64,000 nt of DNA, taken from Flavobacterium subsaxonicum WB 4.1-42 = DSM 21790. Lineage in GTDB: Bacteria; Bacteroidota; Bacteroidia; Flavobacteriales; Flavobacteriaceae. The stretch spans positions 372,001 through 436,000 of the forward strand of contig NZ_AUGP01000017.1 in assembly GCF_000422725.1 (NCBI RefSeq). Reading direction: 5' to 3'. Both the position numbers and the translations under genes were made by a program. The notes below the pieces were generated by a model, which was not told the DNA's origin, did not search any database, and saw only the letters and a list, made by a program, of their open reading frames with translations. Each line of letters starts with the position of its first letter. Position 1 is the stretch's first letter. Shown here piece by piece: positions 19,504 to 27,651 of the stretch.

Positions 19504-19529
19504 ATAAAAAAGGGCACCAATGGCGCCCC
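19504..19529 (-). terminator. Terminator of the aromatic amino acid hydroxylase gene
   Basis: On the minus strand a 7-bp GC-rich stem (19522-19528 with 19512-19518, one G-T pair) is followed by TTTTTT. Confidence 0.75.
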
Positions 19530-19533
19530 AATC

Positions 19534-21294
19534 TTAGTTTACGCTTTCTTTTTCAAATATAAGTTCGAGGCCGCCCTCTATAAGGTGGGCAATTTTAGGC
19601 CTTGTTATTTTTAATGCATCAAGATGCGCAATTACATCCTGCAACAGGTTATTATTATTTTGCTGGTGCAGCAGTTCGGCAATTTCTACCGATAGCAGCC
19701 AGTCGTTAGGGTGCTCCTGTTTAAGCAGGGCAAAGGTTTCGGCAATGCTCAGGTTGCTCTCTTTACCTTCCCTGATATTTCTAATATTTTGATACAGTCT
19801 CTCAAGGGCTTCTCTCTCGGCAGATTTTACAGCCTTAATGGTTTTGCTCGATGGTACATGGTTAACCAGGTCGAAGCTGGTAACATCGGCCGGGCCGGAA
19901 AAAGCAGAAACCACTTTTTTGCCCACAGCCATATCATAAATACCCCACTCCGGCATAAACAGCACGGTATCGTTATGGGTAACAGTACAATTTTTAAAGC
20001 TGATGATGATTATCTTGCCCTGAAGGTTACGCGTACCGGTAATAATTTCTCCGCTTACGGTAATATCGCCCTCAAACTCCAGCGTTACGCGTAGCCCCTC
20101 GTAAATATCGTAGGCTTTTAGGTCGCGCGGACTCATATCTTCAATTGCCAGATTAATGCCTTTAAGCTTGCCTACTGGGCTTCCAAAACCTTCGGCATGG
20201 TAGGAGGTGTCATGGCCAACAAGTTCTTTCTCACGGTACGATAATGCTGTTTTACCCGTGGTTTGCAGGTATACGGGTTTGCCGCCTTCTTCTATAACAT
20301 TGGTAAATACACCGCTAATTTGTATGCCGGTGCTTAACTCTACAGTACCCAGTGCGTTAGATTGTATAAGTTTCTCAACACCAGATAATCCTCCGGTACG
20401 CAGTGCCATTTTATTGGCAAACTCTTCCAGCACCAGGCTTAGGTGGGCAAAATCGGGCGTTACAAAAAGCTGTGGCTGTAACTTAGTAATATCAAAACTC
20501 TGGTAAGCCGCATTAATATCATACGGCAGTTTCTTAACATTATCGGTCATGCACCAGGCGCTCTCGCCAATAGACGATAGCAGCCCTGCGCCATATATTT
20601 TAGGGTTATCGATCTCGCCGATAAGGCCATACTCCACGGTCCACCAGTGCAGGTTACGTATAAGTGCCATTTCCGATGGTTCGGATGTATCGTTCTGTAA
20701 ATCTTCCACGCGCTTTTCAATCGCATCAATATCGGCCTGTGGTGTGCCCTCGGCTTCTTTTAAGATGGATAGCAAACGTATAGCCTCATAAATCTCATAA
20801 TCTTTAGCCGACGATATAGCCTTGCAGCCAATCTCGCCAAAACGCCTAAGGTATTCGGCATATTCCGGATTGGCAATAATAGGGGCATGCCCGGCACCTT
20901 CGTGAATAATATCCGGCGCAGGTGTATATTCTATATGCTCAAGCTGACGGATGTCTGACGCTATTACAAGCACATTGTATGCCTGAAACTCCATAAACGC
21001 ATTAGGCGGTATAAAACCATCTACGGCAACGGCAGCCCAGCCAATTTCTTCCAAAATGCGGTTCATACCATACATGCTGGGTATGTTCTCTACTTCTATA
21101 CCGGTTTTTTTAAGTCCGTCCAGATAAGAGTTGTGCGCCACCCTGCTTAGGTAGTCTACATTTTTACGCATAACATAGCGCCATACCGCCTGGTTTATAG
21201 GGGTATAATCGGTATAATCCTGCGGTTTAATAAACTGCCTTAAATGGTTGGGCAACCGGTCTATAAGCGGGTTGCTTTCAAAAGATGCACTCAT
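19534..21294 (-). CDS. phhA: Biopterin-dependent aromatic amino acid hydroxylase (phenylalanine 4-monooxygenase type)
   Basis: 586 residues. The N-terminal ~300 residues are the catalytic domain of the pterin-dependent Phe/Tyr/Trp hydroxylases. The Fe-binding triad is visible as His131 and His136 in DIIHEGAGHAP and Glu221 in WTVEYGLIG. Conversion of Phe to Tyr is the likely reaction. Bacterial enzymes are often under 300 residues; this one carries an extra ~280-residue, beta-rich C-terminal region followed by a helical tail, as in other Bacteroidota homologs. The role of the extension is unknown. It is monocistronic. Confidence 0.88.
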   Translation of the reverse strand: MSASFESNPLIDRLPNHLRQFIKPQDYTDYTPINQAVWRYVMRKNVDYLSRVAHNSYLDGLKKTGIEVENIPSMYGMNRILEEIGWAAVAVDGFIPPNAFMEFQAYNVLVIASDIRQLEHIEYTPAPDIIHEGAGHAPIIANPEYAEYLRRFGEIGCKAISSAKDYEIYEAIRLLSILKEAEGTPQADIDAIEKRVEDLQNDTSEPSEMALIRNLHWWTVEYGLIGEIDNPKIYGAGLLSSIGESAWCMTDNVKKLPYDINAAYQSFDITKLQPQLFVTPDFAHLSLVLEEFANKMALRTGGLSGVEKLIQSNALGTVELSTGIQISGVFTNVIEEGGKPVYLQTTGKTALSYREKELVGHDTSYHAEGFGSPVGKLKGINLAIEDMSPRDLKAYDIYEGLRVTLEFEGDITVSGEIITGTRNLQGKIIIISFKNCTVTHNDTVLFMPEWGIYDMAVGKKVVSAFSGPADVTSFDLVNHVPSSKTIKAVKSAEREALERLYQNIRNIREGKESNLSIAETFALLKQEHPNDWLLSVEIAELLHQQNNNNLLQDVIAHLDALKITRPKIAHLIEGGLELIFEKESVN

Positions 21295-21681
21295 ATATTG
21301 CGTGTTAGTAACCCCGTAAAATTACGAAATTCTCATACATTATTAATAAAACGTAAAGTTTATATTTTAATTTTTGATGTAGTAAAGTTTCTATTACAAA
21401 ATACTTAAAATAAGAAAAGCCACGCAAAATGCGTGGCTCCTCCATGACAATAGTAATAATATAAATAAGCTAAAATAACCAACCAACAGTAACCTTACTT
21501 ACTATGAAAACTAAATTTATTAATGTTCTACAAATCAAATTTTATCACAAATCTTAACCATTAACAAACCTCTTATGTTATTACTACTGTAAAAGTACAA
21601 CTGTAATTACACCCAAATTTAAAATTGCGGCGTATGGCACTTTTTAACAGGTAAACCGTACATACGCCAATATACCCCAAC
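21295..21681. other. Intergenic region with a minus-strand terminator-like hairpin
   Basis: No convincing gene. A 9-bp perfect stem at 21418-21426/21430-21438 is followed on the minus strand by TTTTCTTATTTT. It lies about 120 bp upstream of phhA and 250 bp past the terminator of the DUF4136 gene. A weak minus-strand TACTTTTA box sits near 21590. A 17-codon plus-strand frame at 21504 looks incidental. Confidence 0.4.
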
Positions 21682-21706
21682 AAAAAAAGCCCCACAGTGT
21701 GAGGCT
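21682..21706 (-). terminator. Terminator of the DUF4136 lipoprotein gene
   Basis: On the minus strand an 8-bp stem (21699-21706 with 21688-21695, one G-T pair) is followed by TTTTTTT. Confidence 0.75.
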
Positions 21707-21723
21707 CTTATAATAATCTAAGA

Positions 21724-22293
21724 TTATTTGCTTTCTTTTTGCGGAGGGAACTCTGCAATTATTTTGGCAACAAACTCGTTTATGCGGTCTTGTTTTTTAT
21801 TGCGGTCCTGCGTTAAAACGCCCGATCCTACACCTTGCCAAACCAGTTCTTTTTTAGTGGCATCTATAAGGTCTATGTACAGCGTACCCTCGGTAGATGT
21901 GCTAACCGATGTATAGTTACCACCCCAGCCCCACGGGCCTCCCCAGCCCCAGCCGGGTCCCCAGCCGCCGTAGCCAAAGCCCATGCCATAACCGCCGCCC
22001 CAATTGTTTACATTAACATCTTTGGTGGCTTTGGTAAAAATATTTACAAGCACATCGGGCTTATCGCTTTTGGTAAAGCCTTTCTTTTGCAATTCGGCAT
22101 CAATGGCACGAAATATCCTTTTTTTATCAAGGTCTGATATCTCTGCCTTATCTACACCATCTTTAAGGTAACCGTAGGTTTTAAAGCGGGTAAAATCTAC
22201 CGAATCATCATAATCCGACGCTACCCTTACCGATGAGCACGACGCTGCAACGGCAGTAATAAATAACAATGAGAGCAATTTTATTGTCTTCAT
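21724..22293 (-). CDS. DUF4136 domain lipoprotein
   Basis: 189 residues. Lipobox VAASCSS puts the lipidated Cys at 19. The DUF4136 pattern begins VASDYDDSVDFTRFKTYGYL and continues with IFRAIDAELQKKGFTKSDKPDVLVNI. A Gly/Trp/Pro-rich loop (about 115-145) interrupts the domain before GTLYIDLIDATKKELVWQGVGSG. Family members are envelope lipoproteins without an assigned function. It lies 71 bp after hutU and has its own terminator. Confidence 0.88.
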   Translation of the reverse strand: MKTIKLLSLLFITAVAASCSSVRVASDYDDSVDFTRFKTYGYLKDGVDKAEISDLDKKRIFRAIDAELQKKGFTKSDKPDVLVNIFTKATKDVNVNNWGGGYGMGFGYGGWGPGWGWGGPWGWGGNYTSVSTSTEGTLYIDLIDATKKELVWQGVGSGVLTQDRNKKQDRINEFVAKIIAEFPPQKESK

Positions 22294-22364
22294 AATTTTA
22301 AATAGAATTAGTTGTTCATAGCAATACCATCATCCCTTCGCATACAACCACTCTTTTTGAGCTA

Positions 22365-24353
22365 TTAATCCAGCAATGCATCGTCTACCCTGTTAGGCAG
22401 GGTAACCTTTAAGAGCGGCTCTTTTTCCATGGCCCTCTTTATAGCAAAAACGGCCTCTTCGTTCCTGGCCCAGCTTCGCCTTGCAATACCGTTGTTCACA
22501 TCCCAGAAAAGCATTGATTCTAAACGCCTTGACGCATCTGTAGAACCATCAAGAACCATACCAAAGCCACCGTTAATTACCTCGCCCCAGCCTACGCCGC
22601 CGCCATTGTGTATGCTTACCCAGGTAGCACCCCTAAAGCTATCGCCAATAACATTTTGTATGGCCATATCGGCGGTAAAGCGCGAGCCATCGTAAATATT
22701 AGACGTTTCACGGTATGGCGAATCGGTGCCGCTTACATCGTGGTGGTCGCGGCCTAAAATTACAAGGCCAATTTCGCCATTGGCAATAGCCTTATTAAAG
22801 GCACGGGCAATATTTATGCGGCCTTCGGCATCGGCATATAAAATACGTGCCTGAGAGCCCACCACAAGCTTGTTTTGCTGTGCCCCTTTAATCCATTTTA
22901 TATTGTCCTGCATTTGCTGCTTAATCTCATCTGGTGCAGTGGTAGCCATTTCTTCTAACACGGCTGCTGCAATAGCATCGGTCTTAGCCAGGTCTTCGGG
23001 CTTGCCCGAAGCACACACCCACCTAAACGGCCCAAAACCATAATCAAAGCACATAGGGCCCATAATATCCTGTACGTAGCTTGGGTACTTAAAGTTAATA
23101 CCGTCGGCTGCCATAATATCGGCGCCTGCGCGCGATGCCTCAAGTAAAAAGGCATTACCATAATCAAAAAAGTAGGTGCCTTTTGCCGTGTGTTTATTAA
23201 TGGCATCGGCCTGCCTGCGCAGCGACTCCTGCACCTTATCTTTAAAAGCGGCAGGGTCTTCGGCCATAAGCCTGTTTGATTCTTCCAAACTCAATCCGGC
23301 AGGATAGTAACCACCTGCCCACGGGTTGTGTAACGACGTTTGGTCGCTGCCCAGGTCGATGTATATATTGGCTTCGTCAAATTTTTCCCAAACCTCTACC
23401 ACGTTGCCCTGGTATGCTATCGAAACAACTTCTTTGTTGGCTTTCGCTAATTTTACGCGCTCTACAAGCGCATCGGCATTGGTAATAACCTCGTCTACCC
23501 AGCCCTGGCTGTGGCGCGTGTTTACCGCTTTAGGGTTAACCTCTGCACAAACTGTAATACAGCCTGCAATGTTACCGGCTTTGGGCTGTGCGCCGCTCAT
23601 ACCACCAAGACCCGATGTTACAAACACTTTACCCTCCAGGCCTTCGCCATTTTTGGCAATTTTACGTCCGCCATTCAACACCGTAATGGTAGTGCCGTGC
23701 ACAATGCCCTGCGGGCCAATGTACATATAGCTACCGGCGGTCATTTGGCCGTATTGCGATACGCCCAGCGCATTAAATTTCTCCCAGTCGTCGGGTTTTG
23801 AATAATTAGGAATAACCATACCATTAGTTACCACTACCCTTGGCGCCTCCTTATGCGACGGAAACAGCCCCATAGGGTGCCCGCTGTACATAGCAAGGGT
23901 TTGCTCTTCGGTCATTTCGCTAAGGTATTTCATGGTAAGCCTGTACTGTGCCCAGTTGCTAAACACCGCGCCGTTACCACCATAGGTAATAAGTTCGTGC
24001 GGGTGTTGTGCCACGGCATAATCCAGGTTATTTTGTATCATGAGCATAATGGCCTTAGCCTGCTCGCACCTGCCCGGATATTCGTCTATAGGGCGGGCAT
24101 ACATTTTGTAGTCAGGGCGAAGGCGGTACATATAAATACGCCCGTAGGTTTCCAGCTCTTCGGCAAATTCTTTAATAAGTTCAGCGTGATGCTGCGGCTC
24201 AAAATAGCGCAGTGCATTGCGCAGGGCCAGTTTTTTCTCGTCGGCACTAAGTATCTCTTTACGCTTAGGCGCGTGGTTTATAGCAGGGTCATACGGTTTT
24301 GGCTGTGGCAAAACTGCCGGTATGCCCTCTTGTATTTGTTCGTGAAAAGTCAT
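22365..24353 (-). CDS. hutU: Urocanate hydratase
   Basis: 662 residues. It converts urocanate to imidazolonepropionate in histidine degradation, with NAD+ as an electrophilic cofactor. Recognisable segments are YMYIGPQGIVHGTTITVLN, the NAD-binding GLGGMSGAQPKA and the C-terminal WVSIHNGGGVGWGEVINGG. It is about 100 residues longer than the classic 550-560-residue enzyme, as in other Bacteroidota homologs. No other hut genes are seen nearby. A word-array hairpin lies directly upstream of its ATG. Confidence 0.95.
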   Translation of the reverse strand: MTFHEQIQEGIPAVLPQPKPYDPAINHAPKRKEILSADEKKLALRNALRYFEPQHHAELIKEFAEELETYGRIYMYRLRPDYKMYARPIDEYPGRCEQAKAIMLMIQNNLDYAVAQHPHELITYGGNGAVFSNWAQYRLTMKYLSEMTEEQTLAMYSGHPMGLFPSHKEAPRVVVTNGMVIPNYSKPDDWEKFNALGVSQYGQMTAGSYMYIGPQGIVHGTTITVLNGGRKIAKNGEGLEGKVFVTSGLGGMSGAQPKAGNIAGCITVCAEVNPKAVNTRHSQGWVDEVITNADALVERVKLAKANKEVVSIAYQGNVVEVWEKFDEANIYIDLGSDQTSLHNPWAGGYYPAGLSLEESNRLMAEDPAAFKDKVQESLRRQADAINKHTAKGTYFFDYGNAFLLEASRAGADIMAADGINFKYPSYVQDIMGPMCFDYGFGPFRWVCASGKPEDLAKTDAIAAAVLEEMATTAPDEIKQQMQDNIKWIKGAQQNKLVVGSQARILYADAEGRINIARAFNKAIANGEIGLVILGRDHHDVSGTDSPYRETSNIYDGSRFTADMAIQNVIGDSFRGATWVSIHNGGGVGWGEVINGGFGMVLDGSTDASRRLESMLFWDVNNGIARRSWARNEEAVFAIKRAMEKEPLLKVTLPNRVDDALLD

Positions 24354-24357
24354 ATTT

Positions 24358-24424
24358 ATTGGTTGCTGGTTGTTGGTTGTTGGTTGTTGGCGCTTCTAAA
24401 AACCGACAACCAGCAACCAACAAC
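24358..24424. repeat. GGTTGTTGG-type word array with hairpin
   Basis: Arms 24359-24376 and 24403-24420 are reverse complements with one mismatch, around a 26-nt loop. The element is built from GGTTGTTGG/GGTTGCTGG words. The right half (24402-24424) and left half (24359-24390) closely match the element at 44499-44584 in the same orientation. Confidence 0.85.
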
Positions 24425-24600
24425 TATTTCTTTAAATTTCCTGTTTTTTTATCATAGCCGTACGGGCAGTGTCGGCAGCCGCTTTTGCAGCAGTAGCCCC
24501 TTTTTAAATGAAATTTTTCGGTAAAGACCTTATACCCTTCCGGGGATAGGTAATAATCTTCGCCTTCTATTAATTTATTTCCCGAAATTTGGTCGCTCAT
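24424..24600 (-). CDS. DUF5522 domain protein (small Cys-rich)
   Basis: 58 residues from the ATG at 24600; an upstream in-frame ATG at 24639 would overlap the divergent gene and is less likely. The conserved core GEDYYLSPEGYKVFTEKFHLKRGYCCKSGCRHCPYG has four cysteines (CC, C, C) that could bind a metal. The family is uncharacterised. It is upstream of hutU on the same strand, separated by the hairpin array. Confidence 0.8.
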   Translation of the reverse strand: MSDQISGNKLIEGEDYYLSPEGYKVFTEKFHLKRGYCCKSGCRHCPYGYDKKTGNLKK

Positions 24601-24628
24601 ACGCACAAATTTAGCAACTTTACATATA

Positions 24629-24967
24629 ATGATAGTCATTACCTCTAAATATTTAATACCACAGGGTTATACCGCAATAGCGCTGTACCCTTTTATTATT
24701 GTGAGGGATGCCCGGCTCGCCAACAATGCCGTACTGCTAAACCATGAGCGTATACATTTGCGGCAGCAGTTAGAAATGCTAATAATTCCCTTCTACATCT
24801 GGTATATTGTAGAATATTATATCAGGCTGCTGAAATACCGTAATGGCAGACTGGCGTACCGAAACATTAGCTTTGAGCGCGAAGCTTATACTAACGAAAC
24901 CGACTTTACCTACCTAAAACGCAGGCCGTTCTGGAGGTTTTTAAACTACCTGCACCAAAAAGATTAG
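24629..24967 (+). CDS. Small membrane protein with an HExxH motif
   Basis: 112 residues. LLNHERIHLRQQLE puts an HExxH signature at 39-43, immediately before a hydrophobic helix (about 50-67, MLIIPFYIWYIVEYYI). A downstream SFEREAY (81-87) could supply a third ligand, as in gluzincins. I do not recognise a named family. The segment resembles a minimal membrane metalloprotease core, but activity is inference only. It diverges from the DUF5522 gene. Confidence 0.7.
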   Translation: MIVITSKYLIPQGYTAIALYPFIIVRDARLANNAVLLNHERIHLRQQLEMLIIPFYIWYIVEYYIRLLKYRNGRLAYRNISFEREAYTNETDFTYLKRRPFWRFLNYLHQKD

Positions 24968-25030
24968 CGACTTAACACACTGGCAATTAATTTAGTAATT
25001 TTGTTTTAACAAACCATAAAACAAAATACT

Positions 25031-25522
25031 ATGTTCGTAAATCCATGGGCGTATTTAGTGTCCACCCTTATTGTTTTGCCGGTAGGCTTTATCTGGTACA
25101 ACCCAAAAGTTTTTGGCACCATCTGGATGCGCGAAGCCGGCGTAAATGCCGATGCCGCCAAAAGTGCCAATATGTTTAAGATATTTGGCCTTACCATCCT
25201 GTTTTCTGCTATGGCTACCATGATGCTGCAAGGTATTGTGGTACATCAGTTTGGTGCCCTGAGCATGATTGGCGGTATGCCATTTGCAGATACCGCAAAA
25301 CCATCGTACGCGGCTTTTATGGCCGATTATGGCGCTACCTTCAGAACGTTTAAGCACGGTATGCTGCACGGCGCCATGACCGGCCTGTTCCTGGCACTTC
25401 CCATTATTGGCACCAACAGCCTTTTTGAGAATAAAAGCTGGAAATACATCTGGATAAACGTTGGCTATTTTATAATATGCTTTACACTACAGGGCGGTGT
25501 GCTTTCTGCCTGGGAAAATTAA
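25031..25522 (+). CDS. DUF1761 domain membrane protein
   Basis: 163 residues with four hydrophobic helices (about 7-25, 50-70, 115-135, 142-160). The N-terminal PVGFIWYNPKVFGTIWM is characteristic of DUF1761. Function unknown, inner membrane. It lies 63 bp after the HExxH gene and is followed by a terminator that overlaps the next gene's leader. Confidence 0.85.
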   Translation: MFVNPWAYLVSTLIVLPVGFIWYNPKVFGTIWMREAGVNADAAKSANMFKIFGLTILFSAMATMMLQGIVVHQFGALSMIGGMPFADTAKPSYAAFMADYGATFRTFKHGMLHGAMTGLFLALPIIGTNSLFENKSWKYIWINVGYFIICFTLQGGVLSAWEN

Positions 25523-25531
25523 TACCTTTGC
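25523..25531 (+). promoter_or_regulatory. -7 box of the acyltransferase-like gene
   Basis: A perfect TAnnTTTGC starting directly after the DUF1761 stop codon. The start site would fall inside the following hairpin (25532-25551). Confidence 0.45.
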
Positions 25532-25556
25532 AATCTCCCTACGGGGAGATTTTTTT
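25532..25556 (+). terminator. Terminator abutting the next start codon
   Basis: An 8-bp perfect stem (25532-25539 with 25544-25551), a TACG loop and a T run to 25556. The ATG of the next gene begins at 25557. Confidence 0.75.
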
Positions 25557-26699
25557 ATGGCACAGCAAACCTCCCTTAGCATTTATAGCAACCCAGCAGA
25601 TCTGCCCCACAGTTGGGATGCCCTTGCGCAAAGCAATATATTTTTATCGCGGGCGTACCTCGCAGTGTTGCAAAATGCTGCACCGCCCAATATGGAGTGC
25701 CATTTTATTGGGTTGTTTAAAAACAACACCCTTTGCGGTATTGCCCTTGCACAGTACATAGACTTAAGCCGGGTAAATACTTTTGTAGAAGAGAAACAAT
25801 CGTTTTGTATAAAGGACTACCTGTTTAAGAGGTTTACATCGCACACGCTGGTTATTGGCAACAATACCCTTACGGGACAAAATGCCTACCTGTTTAATGA
25901 TTCCATTACCGAAACCGAAGGTCTCCAACTATTGAAGCGCGCTATTTCCGAATTAAAAAAGCAGTATAAAAACAAGGGCATTGGCATTAACCTGCTGGCA
26001 ATAAAAGATTTTAACACCGCCGAACTCCCCAACTTTAAAGCTGCCGGTTTTAAAGGTTATTATACGTTTTGCACGCAGCCTAACATGATTTTTACCATAA
26101 GGGATAATTGGGTTAGCATTGACGATTACGTGGCCGCTCTTTCTACCAAATACCGCACGCAATACAACCGCGCCCGCAAAAAAGCCGATGGTATTGAGAA
26201 GAGAAAGTTATCTAAAACAGATATAAAGCAACACGAAGGCCGTATCCATCAATTATATTTAACCGTGGCAGGCAATGCATCGTTCAATACGTTTCATTTG
26301 CCCGAAAATCATTTCGAAGTATTTAAACAGCAGCTGGGCGACAACTTTTTGTTTTACGGCTATTTTTTAAATGATAACCTTATTGGCTTTAATACCCTGA
26401 TAAAAAACGGGCATGATATGGATACCTATTTTTTAGGGTATGATGCATCCCTCCAAAAAGAAAAAATGTTGTACTTAAATATGCTGTATGATATGGTAAG
26501 CTACGCTATAAAAAAGAAGTTTAAGCACATCATCTTCGCCCGTTCGGCTATGGAAATTAAAAGCTCGGTTGGTGCTGTAGCCGAAGAAGTTTACGGTATT
26601 ATTAAACACACCAACCCGCTAATTAATTTGTTTACGGGCAGGTTTTTTACCTATTTTGACCCTGTTATAGCCTGGAAACCCCGCAGCCCTTTTAAGTAA
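25557..26699 (+). CDS. GNAT/FemAB-like acyltransferase
   Basis: 380 residues from the ATG at 25557. An open frame extends 60 bp upstream but crosses the terminator and the DUF1761 gene. Segments such as VSIDDYVAALSTKYRTQYNRARKKADG and LIGFNTLIKNGHDMDTYFLGYDASL resemble the Acetyltransf_6/FemAB-type double GNAT fold. A role in transferring an acyl or aminoacyl group to a cell-envelope or amine substrate is inferred from the fold only. Its last 8 bp overlap the convergent lipid kinase gene. Confidence 0.65.
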   Translation: MAQQTSLSIYSNPADLPHSWDALAQSNIFLSRAYLAVLQNAAPPNMECHFIGLFKNNTLCGIALAQYIDLSRVNTFVEEKQSFCIKDYLFKRFTSHTLVIGNNTLTGQNAYLFNDSITETEGLQLLKRAISELKKQYKNKGIGINLLAIKDFNTAELPNFKAAGFKGYYTFCTQPNMIFTIRDNWVSIDDYVAALSTKYRTQYNRARKKADGIEKRKLSKTDIKQHEGRIHQLYLTVAGNASFNTFHLPENHFEVFKQQLGDNFLFYGYFLNDNLIGFNTLIKNGHDMDTYFLGYDASLQKEKMLYLNMLYDMVSYAIKKKFKHIIFARSAMEIKSSVGAVAEEVYGIIKHTNPLINLFTGRFFTYFDPVIAWKPRSPFK

Positions 26700-27582
26700 G
26701 GCCTTTGGGTACGGCTACACGCATTTGCTTAGGCAATATCATAATTTCAAGACGGTCTTCTTCGCCACAAAATTCACCATCTATCTGAAAGCTTACCGGA
26801 ACGCTTGTTGTAATCAGAGCAGCATCGGTACTAATTATCTCAATAGCATCGGTATCTTCCAGCGGCATATTGCCGGCCATTATTTTGCCCACCAAAAGCA
26901 GGTCGAGGTTTTTAAGTATCACAATTTCAAACTTGCCATCGTCCATAATACCGATAGGGTTTATGGTTACGCCGGTACCGTATTTTTGGGTGTTGGCAAT
27001 TACTATCATCCTGGCCTCTGTTTGTAACGTTTTATCATTCGCCACGATTGTCGCCTGAAAAGGCTCCTTCATGTCGGTTAACGTATTTATAGCCTGTAGG
27101 GCGTAGCCAAGCTTGCCGCGTATAGTTCCGCCCTCGTAGTTCTTAATAAGGTCGGCATTGGCGCCAATATCGCTTAAATGCAGGCTCTTCTTACCATTAA
27201 TGCACACCATATCCATCTCTATATAATCGTTATGGAAGGCAATCTGCAAATTCTCCTGCAAATCATTCGGCAGCTGCAAATCTACCGATAGCCCGTTAGC
27301 CGACCCGGCAGGCAGCACCCCAATAATAACATCGTGGTGCTCTACAGCTTCGGCGGCAATCTTAATGGTGCCATCTCCCCCGGCCACAAGCATACGTTCG
27401 GGTTTGTGTTGGTTATAAAGTTCCCTTATTTTGGTTTCGTCATCTTCGCCTGTAGTTTCGTATTCTATAAGCTCAATATTCTCATTCTTAGCAAACTCCT
27501 TAGTGGCCGCAACCAGTTCGGCCTTATCGTTTCCGCCTGCAATAGGGTTAATTATTAGCAAAAATTTCTTTTTGGCCTCCAT
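26692..27582 (-). CDS. Diacylglycerol/lipid kinase family protein
   Basis: 296 residues. The DAGK catalytic domain is N-terminal, with FLLIINPIAGG at 7-17 and the nucleotide-binding GGDGT at 68-72, followed by GVLPAGSANGLS. The C-terminal half is the beta-sandwich of the YegS/LCB5 family (INPIGIMDDGKFEIVIL). It probably phosphorylates a diacylglycerol- or sphingoid-type lipid; Bacteroidota make sphingolipids, so either is possible. It is convergent with the acyltransferase-like gene. Confidence 0.9.
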   Translation of the reverse strand: MEAKKKFLLIINPIAGGNDKAELVAATKEFAKNENIELIEYETTGEDDETKIRELYNQHKPERMLVAGGDGTIKIAAEAVEHHDVIIGVLPAGSANGLSVDLQLPNDLQENLQIAFHNDYIEMDMVCINGKKSLHLSDIGANADLIKNYEGGTIRGKLGYALQAINTLTDMKEPFQATIVANDKTLQTEARMIVIANTQKYGTGVTINPIGIMDDGKFEIVILKNLDLLLVGKIMAGNMPLEDTDAIEIISTDAALITTSVPVSFQIDGEFCGEEDRLEIMILPKQMRVAVPKGLT

Positions 27583-27651
27583 TCTTCCTTTTTTTTGAAT
27601 AAATTTAGGTAAAATAGAATGTGTACTCTCTTATTAAACCTATAAATTTTC

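Noticed and set aside
21299..21445. A 48-codon frame leading into the hydroxylase gene on the minus strand
   Set aside because: Its first codons are the stem of the hairpin at 21418-21438 and the rest is AT-rich leader; no conserved features.
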